The notes below the pieces were generated by a model. That model did no database searches, was not told the origin of the DNA, and worked only from the letters and a program-made list of their open reading frames with translations. The translations under genes were made by a program, and so were the position numbers. This document shows, piece after piece, positions 6,456 through 13,584 of a stretch of 13,668 bases of DNA. Origin of the DNA: CAYRWR01 sp964537555 (GTDB lineage: Bacteria > Spirochaetota > Brevinematia > Brevinematales > CAYRWR01); NCBI GenBank assembly GCA_964537555.1, contig CAZIAD010000068.1:1-13668 (forward strand). Direction: 5' to 3'. Position 1 is the stretch's first letter. Every line of letters begins with the position of its first letter.

Positions 6456-6484
6456 AGAATAGCATAATAATAATTATGATGCAA
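6456..6484 (-). promoter_or_regulatory. Promoter of the DUF1207-like gene (TTGCAT - 17 bp - TATTCT)
   Basis: Read on the minus strand, TTGCAT (6484-6479) and TATTCT (6461-6456) are separated by exactly 17 bases. Start of transcription would be near 6449, about 13 bases before the GTG start codon at 6436, leaving room for the AAGGAG ribosome-binding site. It lies just after the purM terminator. Confidence 0.5.
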
Positions 6485-6489
6485 GTACT

Positions 6490-6521
6490 AAAAAAAAGCT
6501 GCCTCTCAGTCAAGGCAGCTT
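6490..6521 (-). terminator. Intrinsic terminator after purM
   Basis: On the minus strand AAGCTGCCT (6521-6513 complement) pairs perfectly over 9 bases with AGGCAGCTT (6504-6496 complement) around an 8-base loop, and a run of T continues to 6490. It lies 22 bases after the purM stop codon and insulates the barrel-protein genes from secA/purM transcription. Confidence 0.9.
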
Positions 6522-6543
6522 ATTATATTTTCAAATATCAGGG

Positions 6544-7557
6544 TCAGCGCAGTTGGACTTCACCTTTTCCGCTACTAATCTCACCTATGAGGAATGCTTT
6601 ATAGCTTTCTTTACAGAAGAAATCCAGGATCTCATCTGCCTTGGCGCCATCTACTACTACTGTCATACCGATTCCCATATTGAACACTTTATACTTTTCT
6701 TCTTCAGAGATTCCGCCCTGTTCTACTATAAAATTGATCAGATCGGGAATATGCCAGCTGCTCTTATCCACGATAGCATCCATGTTTTCAGGGAGCACCC
6801 GGTTCAGATTACCTGGTATTCCACCTCCGGTAATATGAGCAATACCATGAATATTCTTTTTAAATAAGGATAATGCATGATTTAAAACCGGGGCATATAT
6901 CTCAGTGGGGGCCAGCAGGAGATCTTTGAGATGGCCAAATCCATAATTAGCAGTAAGGTCCAGTTTTTTATCAGTGAGCACCTTTCTGACCAAAGAGTAT
7001 CCATTGGAATGGAATCCGGAGGAGGCCAGGCCAATCACCTTATCCCCTTCTTTGATCATAGCCGGTGTCAATATATCTTCTTTTTCTACCACTCCCACTG
7101 CAAAGCCGGCCAGGTCAAATTCTCCCTTAGGGTACATACCAGGCAGCTCAGCAGTCTCACCGCCTATGAGGGCGCAGCGACTGAACCTGCAGGCCGCAGC
7201 AATGCTTTCTACCAGTGTCATATAGGAATTCTCTTCCAGTTCACCCATGGCCAGATAGTCGATGAAAAACAGGGGTTTGGCTCCTGAACAGATAATATCA
7301 TCCACACACATAGCTACCAGGTCGAAGCCCAGTACAGACAGTTTTCCGGTTTCCCGGGCGATCATGATCTTGGTACCCACACCATCGGTACCGGATACCA
7401 GTACCGGGTTTTTATATTTTCCGATCTCAAATAATGAGCCAAAACCACCCACACCGGAAAGGACTCCAGGTGTGTAGGTGAGTCGGGCTGCTGCCTTGAC
7501 ACGATCGATCAGTTTATCGGCTTTATCTATGTTCACGCCGGCTGATTTGTAATCCAT
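6544..7557 (-). CDS. purM: Phosphoribosylformylglycinamidine cyclo-ligase (AIR synthetase)
   Basis: PurM catalyses the fifth step of de novo purine synthesis, the ATP-dependent ring closure of FGAM to 5-aminoimidazole ribonucleotide, in the cytoplasm as a homodimer. The 337-residue protein is normal length with all the expected motifs in order: YKSAGVNIDKA at the start, GVGGFGSLFEI, SGTDGVGTKI (ATP/phosphate-binding loop), GGETAELPGMY, SSGFHSNGYSLVRK, HITGGGIPGNLNRVLP and FNMGIGM. The ATG at 7557 is preceded by CGAGGGGAAAAT. It lies 59 bases downstream of secA with no terminator between, so it is probably co-transcribed with secA, and it is followed by a strong terminator. Gene-neighbour purine genes are absent here, so the purine pathway is dispersed. 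Very secure call. Confidence 0.98.
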   Translation of the reverse strand: MDYKSAGVNIDKADKLIDRVKAAARLTYTPGVLSGVGGFGSLFEIGKYKNPVLVSGTDGVGTKIMIARETGKLSVLGFDLVAMCVDDIICSGAKPLFFIDYLAMGELEENSYMTLVESIAAACRFSRCALIGGETAELPGMYPKGEFDLAGFAVGVVEKEDILTPAMIKEGDKVIGLASSGFHSNGYSLVRKVLTDKKLDLTANYGFGHLKDLLLAPTEIYAPVLNHALSLFKKNIHGIAHITGGGIPGNLNRVLPENMDAIVDKSSWHIPDLINFIVEQGGISEEEKYKVFNMGIGMTVVVDGAKADEILDFFCKESYKAFLIGEISSGKGEVQLR

Positions 7558-7580
7558 ATTTTCCCCTCGAAATCTAAGCT

Positions 7581-7604
7581 TATAGCATTTTAATAAATAC
7601 TATA
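7581..7604. repeat. AT-rich inverted repeat between secA and purM
   Basis: TATAGCATTT (7581-7590) and AAATACTATA (7595-7604) form a 10-bp stem, with one G-U pair when transcribed on the minus strand, around a four-base loop. The 8-base T-run on the minus strand precedes rather than follows the hairpin, so it is not a standard secA terminator. It may be an operator, an mRNA processing site or a weak read-through structure ahead of purM. Confidence 0.4.
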
Positions 7605-7616
7605 AAAAAAATCTAT

Positions 7617-10304
7617 TTATTGAGCGTAGGATGCTCTCTCTTTTTCTTCATCATCATGCATATGACAGCTTTTATACTTTTTACCACTACCGCACCAGCA
7701 GGGCTCATTGCGGCCGGGTTTACTTTGCCGGTGAGCGGGCTGAGGCTTATGAGGGCCCTTAGGTGGTGCTCCAGGTCCGGCTGCCACAGACTCAAAATGC
7801 CCGGCAGAATCATGGATGGTCTGAACATGGCTGGGTGTAGATTCAAATTCTTCTTCACGGGGCACAAAATTAGCCTGGATCTGTAATCTGGACAGGGTGG
7901 AAAGTGATTCCAGCTTAAAGTTATCCTTCATAGCACCGAACATATCCGATGAGGCCAGCTGGTATTCTACCAGAGGGTTTTTCTGAGCGTAACCCTGGAG
8001 GCCTATCCCTTCCTGTAGGCTGTCGATATTTCTGAGATGCTCCTTCCATTTTTGATCCAGAACATTGAGGACCACATATTTTAAACCTTCCGCTTTGACT
8101 TCATCAGGTACATTCTTGAAATGGTCCCAGACATGTTTCTTTACTTCTTTGGCCAGCATATCAAAGGCTGTCTGGTAGTCCATGTGAGTAAAGTCCAGTT
8201 CCGCATCAGAATTGAAATTGATCTTGAGCCAGCGAGATACTTCTTCTTTTTCCCAAAAATCAGGTTTTTCAGGGCGGGCAAAAGTATTGTGTAAATAAAA
8301 CTCAATGGATTCTTTTATAAGATCATCTATTAAAGTCAGGTTGTTTTTTGCATCCAGGATACGGTCTCTCATTTTGTAAATATAGGTACGCTGCTCATTC
8401 ATGATGTTGTCGTATTCCAGCAGATTTTTACGTATCTCAAAGTTGCGGGTCTCTACACGCTTCTGAGCCCGCTCTATAGCATTGGAGATCATTTTAGACT
8501 GTATTTCTTCGTCTTCGGAAAATCCCATAGCTGACATCATACCGATACGGTTATCCATTCCGAACAGGCGCATCAGGTCATCCTGCAGCGATACGTAGAA
8601 CTGAGAAGCACCAGGGTCACCCTGACGTCCTGAACGTCCTCTTAACTGGTTATCAATACGGCGGGCTTCATGACGTTCACTACCGATGACGTACAGGCCG
8701 CCTGCTTCGATCACACCTTCACCCAGTTTGATGTCCGTACCACGACCCGCCATGTTGGTAGCAATAGTCACTGCACCGGGGTTTCCCGCTCTGGATACGA
8801 TGTCTGCTTCTTTTTCATGGAATTTAGCGTTAAGGACATTATGTTTGACACCCTGTCGTTTCAGCAGTGCGGATAATACTTCTGACTTTTCTACCGAGAT
8901 AGTACCCAGCAGTACCGGCTGGCCCTTTTTCTGCAGCTCTTTGACATCGCGGGCGATGGCATTGTACTTCGCCTTTTCATTGATGAATATCTTGTCTGGC
9001 TTATCATCACGGGTGATGGGTTTATTGGTGGGGATGGAGGCTACGTCCAGTTTATAAAATGAGTAGAACTCAGTAGCTTCTGTCTCAGCAGTACCGGTCA
9101 TACCTGCCAGCTTTTCAAACATCTTAAAAAAGTTCTGAAAAGTGATAGTAGCCAGAGTCTGGAATTCCTGCTTAATGGTGAGGCGTTCTTTAGCCTCGAT
9201 AGCCTGGTGCAGGCCGTCACTCCATCGGCGGCCCGGCATCTTTCTGCCTGTAAATTCATCTACGATCACTACTTCGCCGCCTTCCACGACATAAGCTACA
9301 TTATTTTCATAAAGATGATGAGCCCGCAGGGCCTGGGTCACATTATGATAGAGCTGAGCATTTTGAGGGGCAAACAGGTCTTTTACACCCAGCAGTTTTT
9401 CTACTTTATTTACACCCTGTTCAGTGATAACCGCATTTTTTTCTTTTTCAAAGATAGCAAAATCCCCGGTTCCCTCAATGAGTTCCCCTTTTTCATCCAG
9501 TTCCGCTTTTTCCATGCGGGGGATCACTTTATCTACTTTATAATAAATATCGGTATTGGTCTCTGAGGGGCCGGAGATGATAAGTGGGGTCCGGGCCTCA
9601 TCGATGAGGATAGAATCCACTTCATCCACAATAGCAAAATAGAATCCCCTCTGGACCTTCTGATCCAGATTGAACACCATATTGTCACGCAGGTAATCAA
9701 AGCCGTATTCATTATTGGTACCGTAGGTTATATCCTGGGCATAGGCTTCTTTTCGGCTGCACTCTACAGTACGGACTGTGTACTGCGAGATATCATCCCA
9801 TTCTACGCGGTAACTTTTTTCATGGGCAATGATGCCCACTGACAGATCCAGGAACATATAAATGGGAGCCATCCAGCTGGCATCACGCTTTGCCAGGTAG
9901 TCATTTACGGTGATCAGATGGACACCTTTACCGGTCAGACCATTCAGGTAAAGGGGCAGGGTAGCTACCAGGGTCTTTCCTTCCCCGGTCTTCATTTCAG
10001 CGATGGTGTTATTATGCATGGCAATACCACCCATCATCTGAACATCAAAGTGACGCATGCCCAGCACTCTCACTGATGCTTCTCTGACTGTGGCAAATGC
10101 CTCGGGCAGAATATCATCCAGGCTTTCCCCTTTGGACAGACGTTCTTTGAATTTCTTGGTCTGATCATGCAGCTCATCATTGTTCATGGATGAGATGGCC
10201 TGCTCAAAAACCAGTATCTTGTCCACCAGGGGTCTCATTTTTTTAAGATCGCGTTTTTGCTTGGTTCCAAAGATAAGATAGAAAAGACGTTTGAAAATAT
10301 TCAT
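7617..10304 (-). CDS. secA: Preprotein translocase ATPase SecA
   Basis: SecA is the ATP-driven motor that pushes unfolded precursor proteins through the SecYEG channel. The 895-residue protein has the full domain order. The NBD1 Walker A is MKTGEGKT (104-111), DEVDSILIDEARTP (227-240) is the Walker B/DEAD-like region, and GMTGTAETEA follows the preprotein-binding domain. In NBD2 there are ATNMAGRGTDI and the arginine-finger region QLRGRSGRQGDPG. The helical wing/scaffold domains follow, and the C-terminal zinc site is CWCGSGKKYKSCH (CxCx8CH), used for SecB and lipid contact. Compared with E. coli SecA from memory there is about 16 residues of extra sequence in NBD1 between SVGI and RKEAYAQDITYG (about 158-184). 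ATG at 10304 follows CAGGAG. It heads the secA-purM unit. Very secure call. Confidence 0.99.
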   Translation of the reverse strand: MNIFKRLFYLIFGTKQKRDLKKMRPLVDKILVFEQAISSMNNDELHDQTKKFKERLSKGESLDDILPEAFATVREASVRVLGMRHFDVQMMGGIAMHNNTIAEMKTGEGKTLVATLPLYLNGLTGKGVHLITVNDYLAKRDASWMAPIYMFLDLSVGIIAHEKSYRVEWDDISQYTVRTVECSRKEAYAQDITYGTNNEYGFDYLRDNMVFNLDQKVQRGFYFAIVDEVDSILIDEARTPLIISGPSETNTDIYYKVDKVIPRMEKAELDEKGELIEGTGDFAIFEKEKNAVITEQGVNKVEKLLGVKDLFAPQNAQLYHNVTQALRAHHLYENNVAYVVEGGEVVIVDEFTGRKMPGRRWSDGLHQAIEAKERLTIKQEFQTLATITFQNFFKMFEKLAGMTGTAETEATEFYSFYKLDVASIPTNKPITRDDKPDKIFINEKAKYNAIARDVKELQKKGQPVLLGTISVEKSEVLSALLKRQGVKHNVLNAKFHEKEADIVSRAGNPGAVTIATNMAGRGTDIKLGEGVIEAGGLYVIGSERHEARRIDNQLRGRSGRQGDPGASQFYVSLQDDLMRLFGMDNRIGMMSAMGFSEDEEIQSKMISNAIERAQKRVETRNFEIRKNLLEYDNIMNEQRTYIYKMRDRILDAKNNLTLIDDLIKESIEFYLHNTFARPEKPDFWEKEEVSRWLKINFNSDAELDFTHMDYQTAFDMLAKEVKKHVWDHFKNVPDEVKAEGLKYVVLNVLDQKWKEHLRNIDSLQEGIGLQGYAQKNPLVEYQLASSDMFGAMKDNFKLESLSTLSRLQIQANFVPREEEFESTPSHVQTIHDSAGHFESVAAGPGAPPKGPHKPQPAHRQSKPGRNEPCWCGSGKKYKSCHMHDDEEKERASYAQ

Positions 10305-10418
10305 TTTTAGTTACTCCTGTTCCGCTTAAAGAAATGAGCTATAGCTTATCATGAAGGGCTGTTTTTATAAAGTTTTTTAGCTTTTGTTTTCTATTTAAAA
10401 GTATAGAATCTCACTCTT

Positions 10419-10447
10419 TTGCATAATTTAAACAAATCATCTACAAT
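10419..10447 (+). promoter_or_regulatory. Promoter of the small lipoprotein gene (TTGCAT - 17 bp - TACAAT)
   Basis: TTGCAT (10419-10424) and TACAAT (10442-10447, five of six consensus bases) are exactly 17 bases apart. Transcription would start near 10454, about 45 bases before the ATG at 10501, whose Shine-Dalgarno is GAGGGGGAA. Confidence 0.55.
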
Positions 10448-10454
10448 TAGTCAA
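10426..10454 (-). promoter_or_regulatory. Candidate secA promoter (TTGACT - 17 bp - TTAAAT)
   Basis: On the minus strand a near-perfect -35 box TTGACT (10454-10449) is followed after 17 bases by TTAAAT (10431-10426), a four-of-six -10 box. This would give a leader of roughly 115 bases before the secA ATG. The element overlaps completely with a promoter on the other strand. Confidence 0.45.
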
Positions 10455-10500
10455 ATAGCTCTGTCGGGACTTGTACCTGGGGTTTCTTTGAGGGGGAATT

Positions 10501-10863
10501 ATGAAAAAAATAATATGGGTTCTGACTGTAGGACTGATCAGTGCTGCCTGCGCACCGGTTTCTAATGAATACAGTTTCATAATTAATTATTCAGTCAGTC
10601 CGGCGAATTTAAATGGGATTGTAGAGATAACCAATCAGGAGTATCAGGATCTTGGCTTCATTACAAATACTATCAATTTTGACAATACTTCTATTAATCC
10701 TCCCATTCAGAAAATAGCCAATGGTTCGGTAGTGAGATGGGTAAACCTGGACACAAATCATATTTTGGACATCCAGGAGGAAAATAACAAATTCTATTTT
10801 CCTACGATCAAATATAATGGCGGTTTTGCCAGCATGCGGTTTATACTTTCCAATTTTCAGTGA
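10501..10863 (+). CDS. Putative lipoprotein, function unknown
   Basis: A 120-residue protein. MKKIIWVLTVGLISAAC carries a basic start, a hydrophobic core and a cysteine at residue 17. The preceding residues SAA make a relaxed lipobox of the kind spirochaetes accept, so it is probably lipid-modified and membrane-anchored. The mature domain of about 100 residues has alternating strand-like segments. A stretch ANGSVVRWVNLDTNHILDI loosely recalls the plastocyanin-like pattern in which a strand is followed by a Trp-Val-Asn turn, but no copper-ligand set is visible, so I do not assign that function. The ATG at 10501 is preceded by GAGGGGGAA and by a good promoter. It is transcribed divergently from secA. 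No family recognised. Confidence 0.75.
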   Translation: MKKIIWVLTVGLISAACAPVSNEYSFIINYSVSPANLNGIVEITNQEYQDLGFITNTINFDNTSINPPIQKIANGSVVRWVNLDTNHILDIQEENNKFYFPTIKYNGGFASMRFILSNFQ

Positions 10864-10927
10864 TATGACTTAGATGATTATACTAAACTGATAACTTTGT
10901 TTATTGTCGATAATTGATTGTCATATT

Positions 10928-10956
10928 TTGAAATTCATCATGATTTATGTTAAGAT
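10928..10956 (+). promoter_or_regulatory. Promoter of the SH3-like protein gene (TTGAAA - 17 bp - TAAGAT)
   Basis: TTGAAA (10928-10933, four of six -35 bases plus the TTG core) is followed after 17 bases by TAAGAT (10951-10956). The predicted start near 10963 leaves a short leader with the Shine-Dalgarno GGAGGTG before the ATG at 10987. It suggests this gene can be expressed separately from the lipoprotein gene upstream. Confidence 0.5.
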
Positions 10957-10986
10957 GGAGTATAACGATTATGGAGGTGTGTATAG

Positions 10987-12069
10987 ATGTCAAAGAAATA
11001 TGTATTTATTCTGCTTATGGCCCTGATTGGGAGTGGCTTTGCTTTTGCTCAGGTAAAGATGAGTAAAAAGCCTATTATTCTGGAATGCAAATTCAATGAT
11101 TTTAATGTAAGAAAGATCCCGGATCCCAAAAAGCAGGAATTTGCCCGTTTAAAAGCCGGGGATAAGGTGCAGTATCTGGGCAAGAAGACTTCAAAAGAGT
11201 TTACCTATGAACTCAGAGGTAAAAAATATACCAATCCTTTTATTCAGGTAAAACTGGATAACGGTGATGTAGGCTGGGTCTTTCAGGGTGGATTCACCCG
11301 CTATGTCAGGCCTCGCATAGATGCTCACAGAATGCTGCTTTACAAACATTATTATGATGAAAAGACCCTGGATGAGCATAAAGAAGAGGGTTCTCTGGAT
11401 AAGCATTATTCCAGCCTGCGCAAGGTAGATGCTCAGAAGTTCAATGAGCTGGCTGACAAGCTCAAGGTCAATGCCTATTTCGTATATACCGGAGTGAGCG
11501 GTGAGTCTGAGTTTGATGCTGAGATCACTTATGTGGATACAGATTACGAAAGAAAAGACTTCTTTAAAGACTACAAGCAGTTTGAGAAAGCCTATGAAAA
11601 TGATTACTATACACCCAAGACTGCCATACTGCTCATGGAAAAGGGAAAAAAGGACCTGCTTATAGAAGGACTGGATTATAATGATCCTTACTTCCTGGCA
11701 ATCGCTACTACTTATTTTGGTTTCGATGATATTGATACTTTAAATGAGCAGATCGATGAATTAAGAAAAGGAAAAAATGCGGTACTGAAGAAAAATGACA
11801 AGACCTATTTGCGTTACATACCGGGCCCTTTGAGCGGAGATTACCTGAGCAGCTTTGCCAAGACAGAAGAATGTACCCTGATCCCTGCGCCGGAAAATGC
11901 CCAGATCACTTTTTACATCGACAAAGCCAAGGCTGACCCTGACTGGGTCCTTCTGGCCCGTACCAACCATGTGATAGGCTGGACCCAAAAGCCCAATGTT
12001 CAATTCCTCAATAAAGCCAATACCATGGGCCCTCTGATCACTGAGTATAAGGATGACCTTGATTTTTAA
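10987..12069 (+). CDS. Secreted protein with bacterial SH3-like domain
   Basis: A 360-residue exported protein. The signal peptide runs to AFA-Q (cleavage after about residue 21). Residues about 38-108 (FNVRKIPDPKKQ, then LKAGDKVQYLGKK and VKLDNGDVGWVF) have the pattern of a bacterial SH3 domain: an N-V-R start, the GDKV strand and a terminal G-W-V strand. Such domains often bind peptidoglycan or act as periplasmic adaptors. The remaining 250 residues are charged, with many Lys, Asp, Glu and Tyr, and contain a second short DWVLLARTNHVIGWTQ segment that could be a second SH3-like strand pair. No catalytic motif is seen. ATG follows TGGAGGTGTGTATAG. The gene has its own promoter and ends in a strong terminator. 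A periplasmic or envelope role is inferred. Confidence 0.75.
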   Translation: MSKKYVFILLMALIGSGFAFAQVKMSKKPIILECKFNDFNVRKIPDPKKQEFARLKAGDKVQYLGKKTSKEFTYELRGKKYTNPFIQVKLDNGDVGWVFQGGFTRYVRPRIDAHRMLLYKHYYDEKTLDEHKEEGSLDKHYSSLRKVDAQKFNELADKLKVNAYFVYTGVSGESEFDAEITYVDTDYERKDFFKDYKQFEKAYENDYYTPKTAILLMEKGKKDLLIEGLDYNDPYFLAIATTYFGFDDIDTLNEQIDELRKGKNAVLKKNDKTYLRYIPGPLSGDYLSSFAKTEECTLIPAPENAQITFYIDKAKADPDWVLLARTNHVIGWTQKPNVQFLNKANTMGPLITEYKDDLDF

Positions 12070-12095
12070 ATATTATGGAATCTAATAATTGAATG

Positions 12096-12125
12096 GCTGC
12101 CTCAATTGCGGGGCAGCTTTTTTTT
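12096..12125 (+). terminator. Intrinsic terminator after the SH3-like protein gene
   Basis: GCTGCC (12096-12101) pairs perfectly with GGCAGC (12112-12117) around a 10-base loop and is followed directly by eight T (12118-12125). It ends the lipoprotein/SH3 region before the ribosomal operon. Confidence 0.88.
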
Positions 12126-12152
12126 GTACCTATGGTTTATTTACATTATATT
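12124..12152 (+). promoter_or_regulatory. Possible upstream (second) promoter of the rpsF operon
   Basis: TTGTAC (12124-12129) and TATATT (12147-12152) are 17 bases apart, immediately after the terminator T-run. The -35 box matches only three of six positions. If active it would give a leader of about 140 bases, containing TCCCC and GGGGGA segments (around 12167-12188) that could pair. Confidence 0.3.
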
Positions 12153-12218
12153 AATGGGCACTAAATTCCCCTTTTTCAGGCTGGGGGAGGGTCTTTTAAA
12201 TTTATTAGTTCCAGTTAT

Positions 12219-12247
12219 TTGACTATTATGGCCGCCTTCTTTAAAAT
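12219..12247 (+). promoter_or_regulatory. Promoter of the rpsF-ssb-rpsR operon (TTGACT - 17 bp - TAAAAT)
   Basis: TTGACT (12219-12224) and TAAAAT (12242-12247) are spaced by exactly 17 bases, five of six consensus bases in each box, the strongest promoter in the window. Transcription from about 12254 leaves a leader of roughly 42 bases with a small hairpin TCCGT-ACAT-ACGGA (12259-12272) before the Shine-Dalgarno AAGGAGGT. Confidence 0.7.
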
Positions 12248-12295
12248 ATTCTATCCTTTCCGTACATACGGACGACACGACCATAAGGAGGTACC

Positions 12296-12586
12296 ATGTC
12301 AAGAAAGTATGAAATTGCCTTTCTCATAAGAGAAGGGGAGACTATCGAAGAGACAGTCAAACGCATCAAAGGATATTTCAAGAAGGCTGAACTGGAACTG
12401 GTCAAAGAGGATAATATGGGTGTAAAGAGCCTGGCTTATGAGATCATCAAAGCCCGGGAATCTTACCACAAAGCATATTATTACTTTGCCAATGTTGAAG
12501 GTGATGCCACTGCCATTCCTGTATTTGAAGCCGCTATCAAGTATGATCAGGATGTGATCCGGCATTTAGTCAACCGGGAGGACTAG
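12296..12586 (+). CDS. rpsF: 30S ribosomal protein S6
   Basis: S6 binds the central domain of 16S rRNA together with S18 in the 30S platform. The 96-residue protein has the family start RKYEIAFLI, the central KSLAYEIIKARESYHKAYYYF segment (the conserved G-x-x-x-LAY-x-I-x-K core) and an end VIRHLVNRED, with normal length. A consensus Shine-Dalgarno AAGGAGGT lies five bases before the ATG. The gene is first in the classical rpsF-ssb-rpsR order and is separated from ssb by one base. In many bacteria this operon is controlled by S6:S18 binding to its leader; the short leader here shows only a small hairpin, so such control cannot be claimed. Secure call. Confidence 0.96.
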   Translation: MSRKYEIAFLIREGETIEETVKRIKGYFKKAELELVKEDNMGVKSLAYEIIKARESYHKAYYYFANVEGDATAIPVFEAAIKYDQDVIRHLVNRED

Positions 12587-12587
12587 C

Positions 12588-13067
12588 ATGAGCTGGGATA
12601 TCAATCGTTGCACATTAGTGGGACGACTGGCCGGGGATGTAGATCTTCGGTATACACCCAGTGGAACCGCAATCGCCAAGTTTGGACTGGCGGTGGGCGG
12701 CAGGCCTCGTGATGGACAGGATACCGTATCCTTCTTCAATATCATCGTATGGGGTAAAATGGGCGAAAATTGTTCACAGTTTCTATCCAAAGGAAAACAG
12801 GTCTGCGTGGATGGAAGGCTGGAGCAAAGACGCTGGCAGGCCCAGGATGGTTCAAATCGTTCTACCATCGAAGTTGTGGCAGAACGAGTACAGTTTTTAA
12901 GTCCTCAGGGATCAGGAAGTGGCGGACCAGCCCCTGCCAGGCCCCAGCAGCAGGGAAATCCACAGCCTGATGCATCTGGATTTAATGATGATTTTTATGA
13001 TAATACTGGTTTTGATCCCACACCTATGGATTATGACAAAATGAATCAGGATGACGTACCTTTTTAA
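12588..13067 (+). CDS. ssb: Single-stranded DNA-binding protein
   Basis: SSB coats single-stranded DNA during replication, repair and recombination and recruits partners. The 159-residue protein has an OB-fold of about 105 residues (INRCTLVGRLAGDVDLRY at the start, then FFNIIVWGKMGENCSQFLSKGKQVCVDGRLEQRRWQ and VVAERVQFL). A disordered Gly/Pro/Gln/Asp-rich linker follows, then the conserved acidic tip DDVPF, the docking site for SSB-interacting proteins. The usual tetramer is inferred from the family. The ATG is one base after the rpsF stop; GGGAGG within the end of rpsF serves as its ribosome-binding site. This is the only SSB in the window and its place in the rps operon suggests it is the housekeeping copy. 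Confidence 0.97.
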   Translation: MSWDINRCTLVGRLAGDVDLRYTPSGTAIAKFGLAVGGRPRDGQDTVSFFNIIVWGKMGENCSQFLSKGKQVCVDGRLEQRRWQAQDGSNRSTIEVVAERVQFLSPQGSGSGGPAPARPQQQGNPQPDASGFNDDFYDNTGFDPTPMDYDKMNQDDVPF

Positions 13068-13097
13068 TAAGGGTGCAATTTATCAAGGAGAAAGATT

Positions 13098-13577
13098 ATG
13101 TCAGAAGATATAACCAAGTCAGAAGAAAGTTTGGAAGAAGAAATTGAAGAAAAGGCCGTAAAGAAAGCCTATGTAAGTGATGACTCAGAAGACTTCGATA
13201 ACGATGCAGATATCATTGATTCAGATAGTGATTCTGAAGATGATGAGCAGAGTGAGCGCAGGCCTATGGGCGGAGATCGCAGGCCTATGGGTGGAGACCG
13301 CAGACCCCAGAACAGAGACAGAAATGGGGGTGGCGGCGGTGGCCGTGGCGGAAGAAAATTCTTTTACACTAAGAAAGTGTGTAAGTTTTCTACCGGCCAG
13401 ATTGACCCTAAGATGATCAATTATAAGAATATTGATCTTCTGAGAAAATATGTCATGCCCTCCGGTAAGATAGTTCCTCGCAGGATCACTGGTACTGCTG
13501 CAAAGTATCAGAGAAGACTGGCTGCAGAAATCAAAAAAGCCAGAGTGATAGCTTTACTTCCTTTTGTAGACAGATAA
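13098..13577 (+). CDS. rpsR: 30S ribosomal protein S18 with long acidic and Gly/Arg-rich N-terminal extension
   Basis: S18 pairs with S6 on the 30S platform near the mRNA exit. The C-terminal 73 residues (about 87-159) are a standard S18: KKVCKF, then INYKNIDLLRKYV, GKIVPRRITGTAAKYQRRL and IKKARVIALLPF. Typical S18 proteins are only about 75-100 residues; this one is 159. The added N-terminus has two parts: an acidic Ser/Asp/Glu stretch (about 1-53, including DSDSDSEDDE), then a basic region (about 54-86) with two copies of RRPMGGD, a degenerate third copy and a Gly-run GGGGGGRGGR. The ATG at 13098 is supported by AAGGAGAAA. There is no in-frame start close to the core, apart from M57 and M64 inside the repeats, so the extension seems genuinely translated. 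Confidence 0.95.
   Translation: MSEDITKSEESLEEEIEEKAVKKAYVSDDSEDFDNDADIIDSDSDSEDDEQSERRPMGGDRRPMGGDRRPQNRDRNGGGGGGRGGRKFFYTKKVCKFSTGQIDPKMINYKNIDLLRKYVMPSGKIVPRRITGTAAKYQRRLAAEIKKARVIALLPFVDR
13257..13319 (+). repeat. Tandem 21-base repeat inside rpsR
   Basis: Two near-identical 21-base units (13257-13277 and 13278-13298, differing at two third-codon positions, each encoding RRPMGGD) are followed by a diverged third unit (13299-13319, encoding RRPQNRD). The repeat is in frame and makes the basic linker of the S18 extension, so its copy number could vary between strains without a frameshift. Confidence 0.8.
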
Positions 13578-13584
13578 GGACGGT

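Noticed and set aside
7613..10304. Several sizeable ORFs overlapping secA, purM and glyA in other frames
   Set aside because: They lie wholly inside strongly conserved genes, lack ribosome-binding sites and have unnatural composition; shadow frames.
10690..10860. Cupredoxin (plastocyanin-like) domain in the small lipoprotein
   Set aside because: Only a vague VVRWVNLDTNH resemblance; no Cys-His-Met copper ligand set at the C-terminal end.
12259..12272. S6:S18-binding leader motif of rpsF
   Set aside because: Only a 5-bp hairpin with a four-base loop; the bulged conserved structure described for that motif cannot be recognised by eye.
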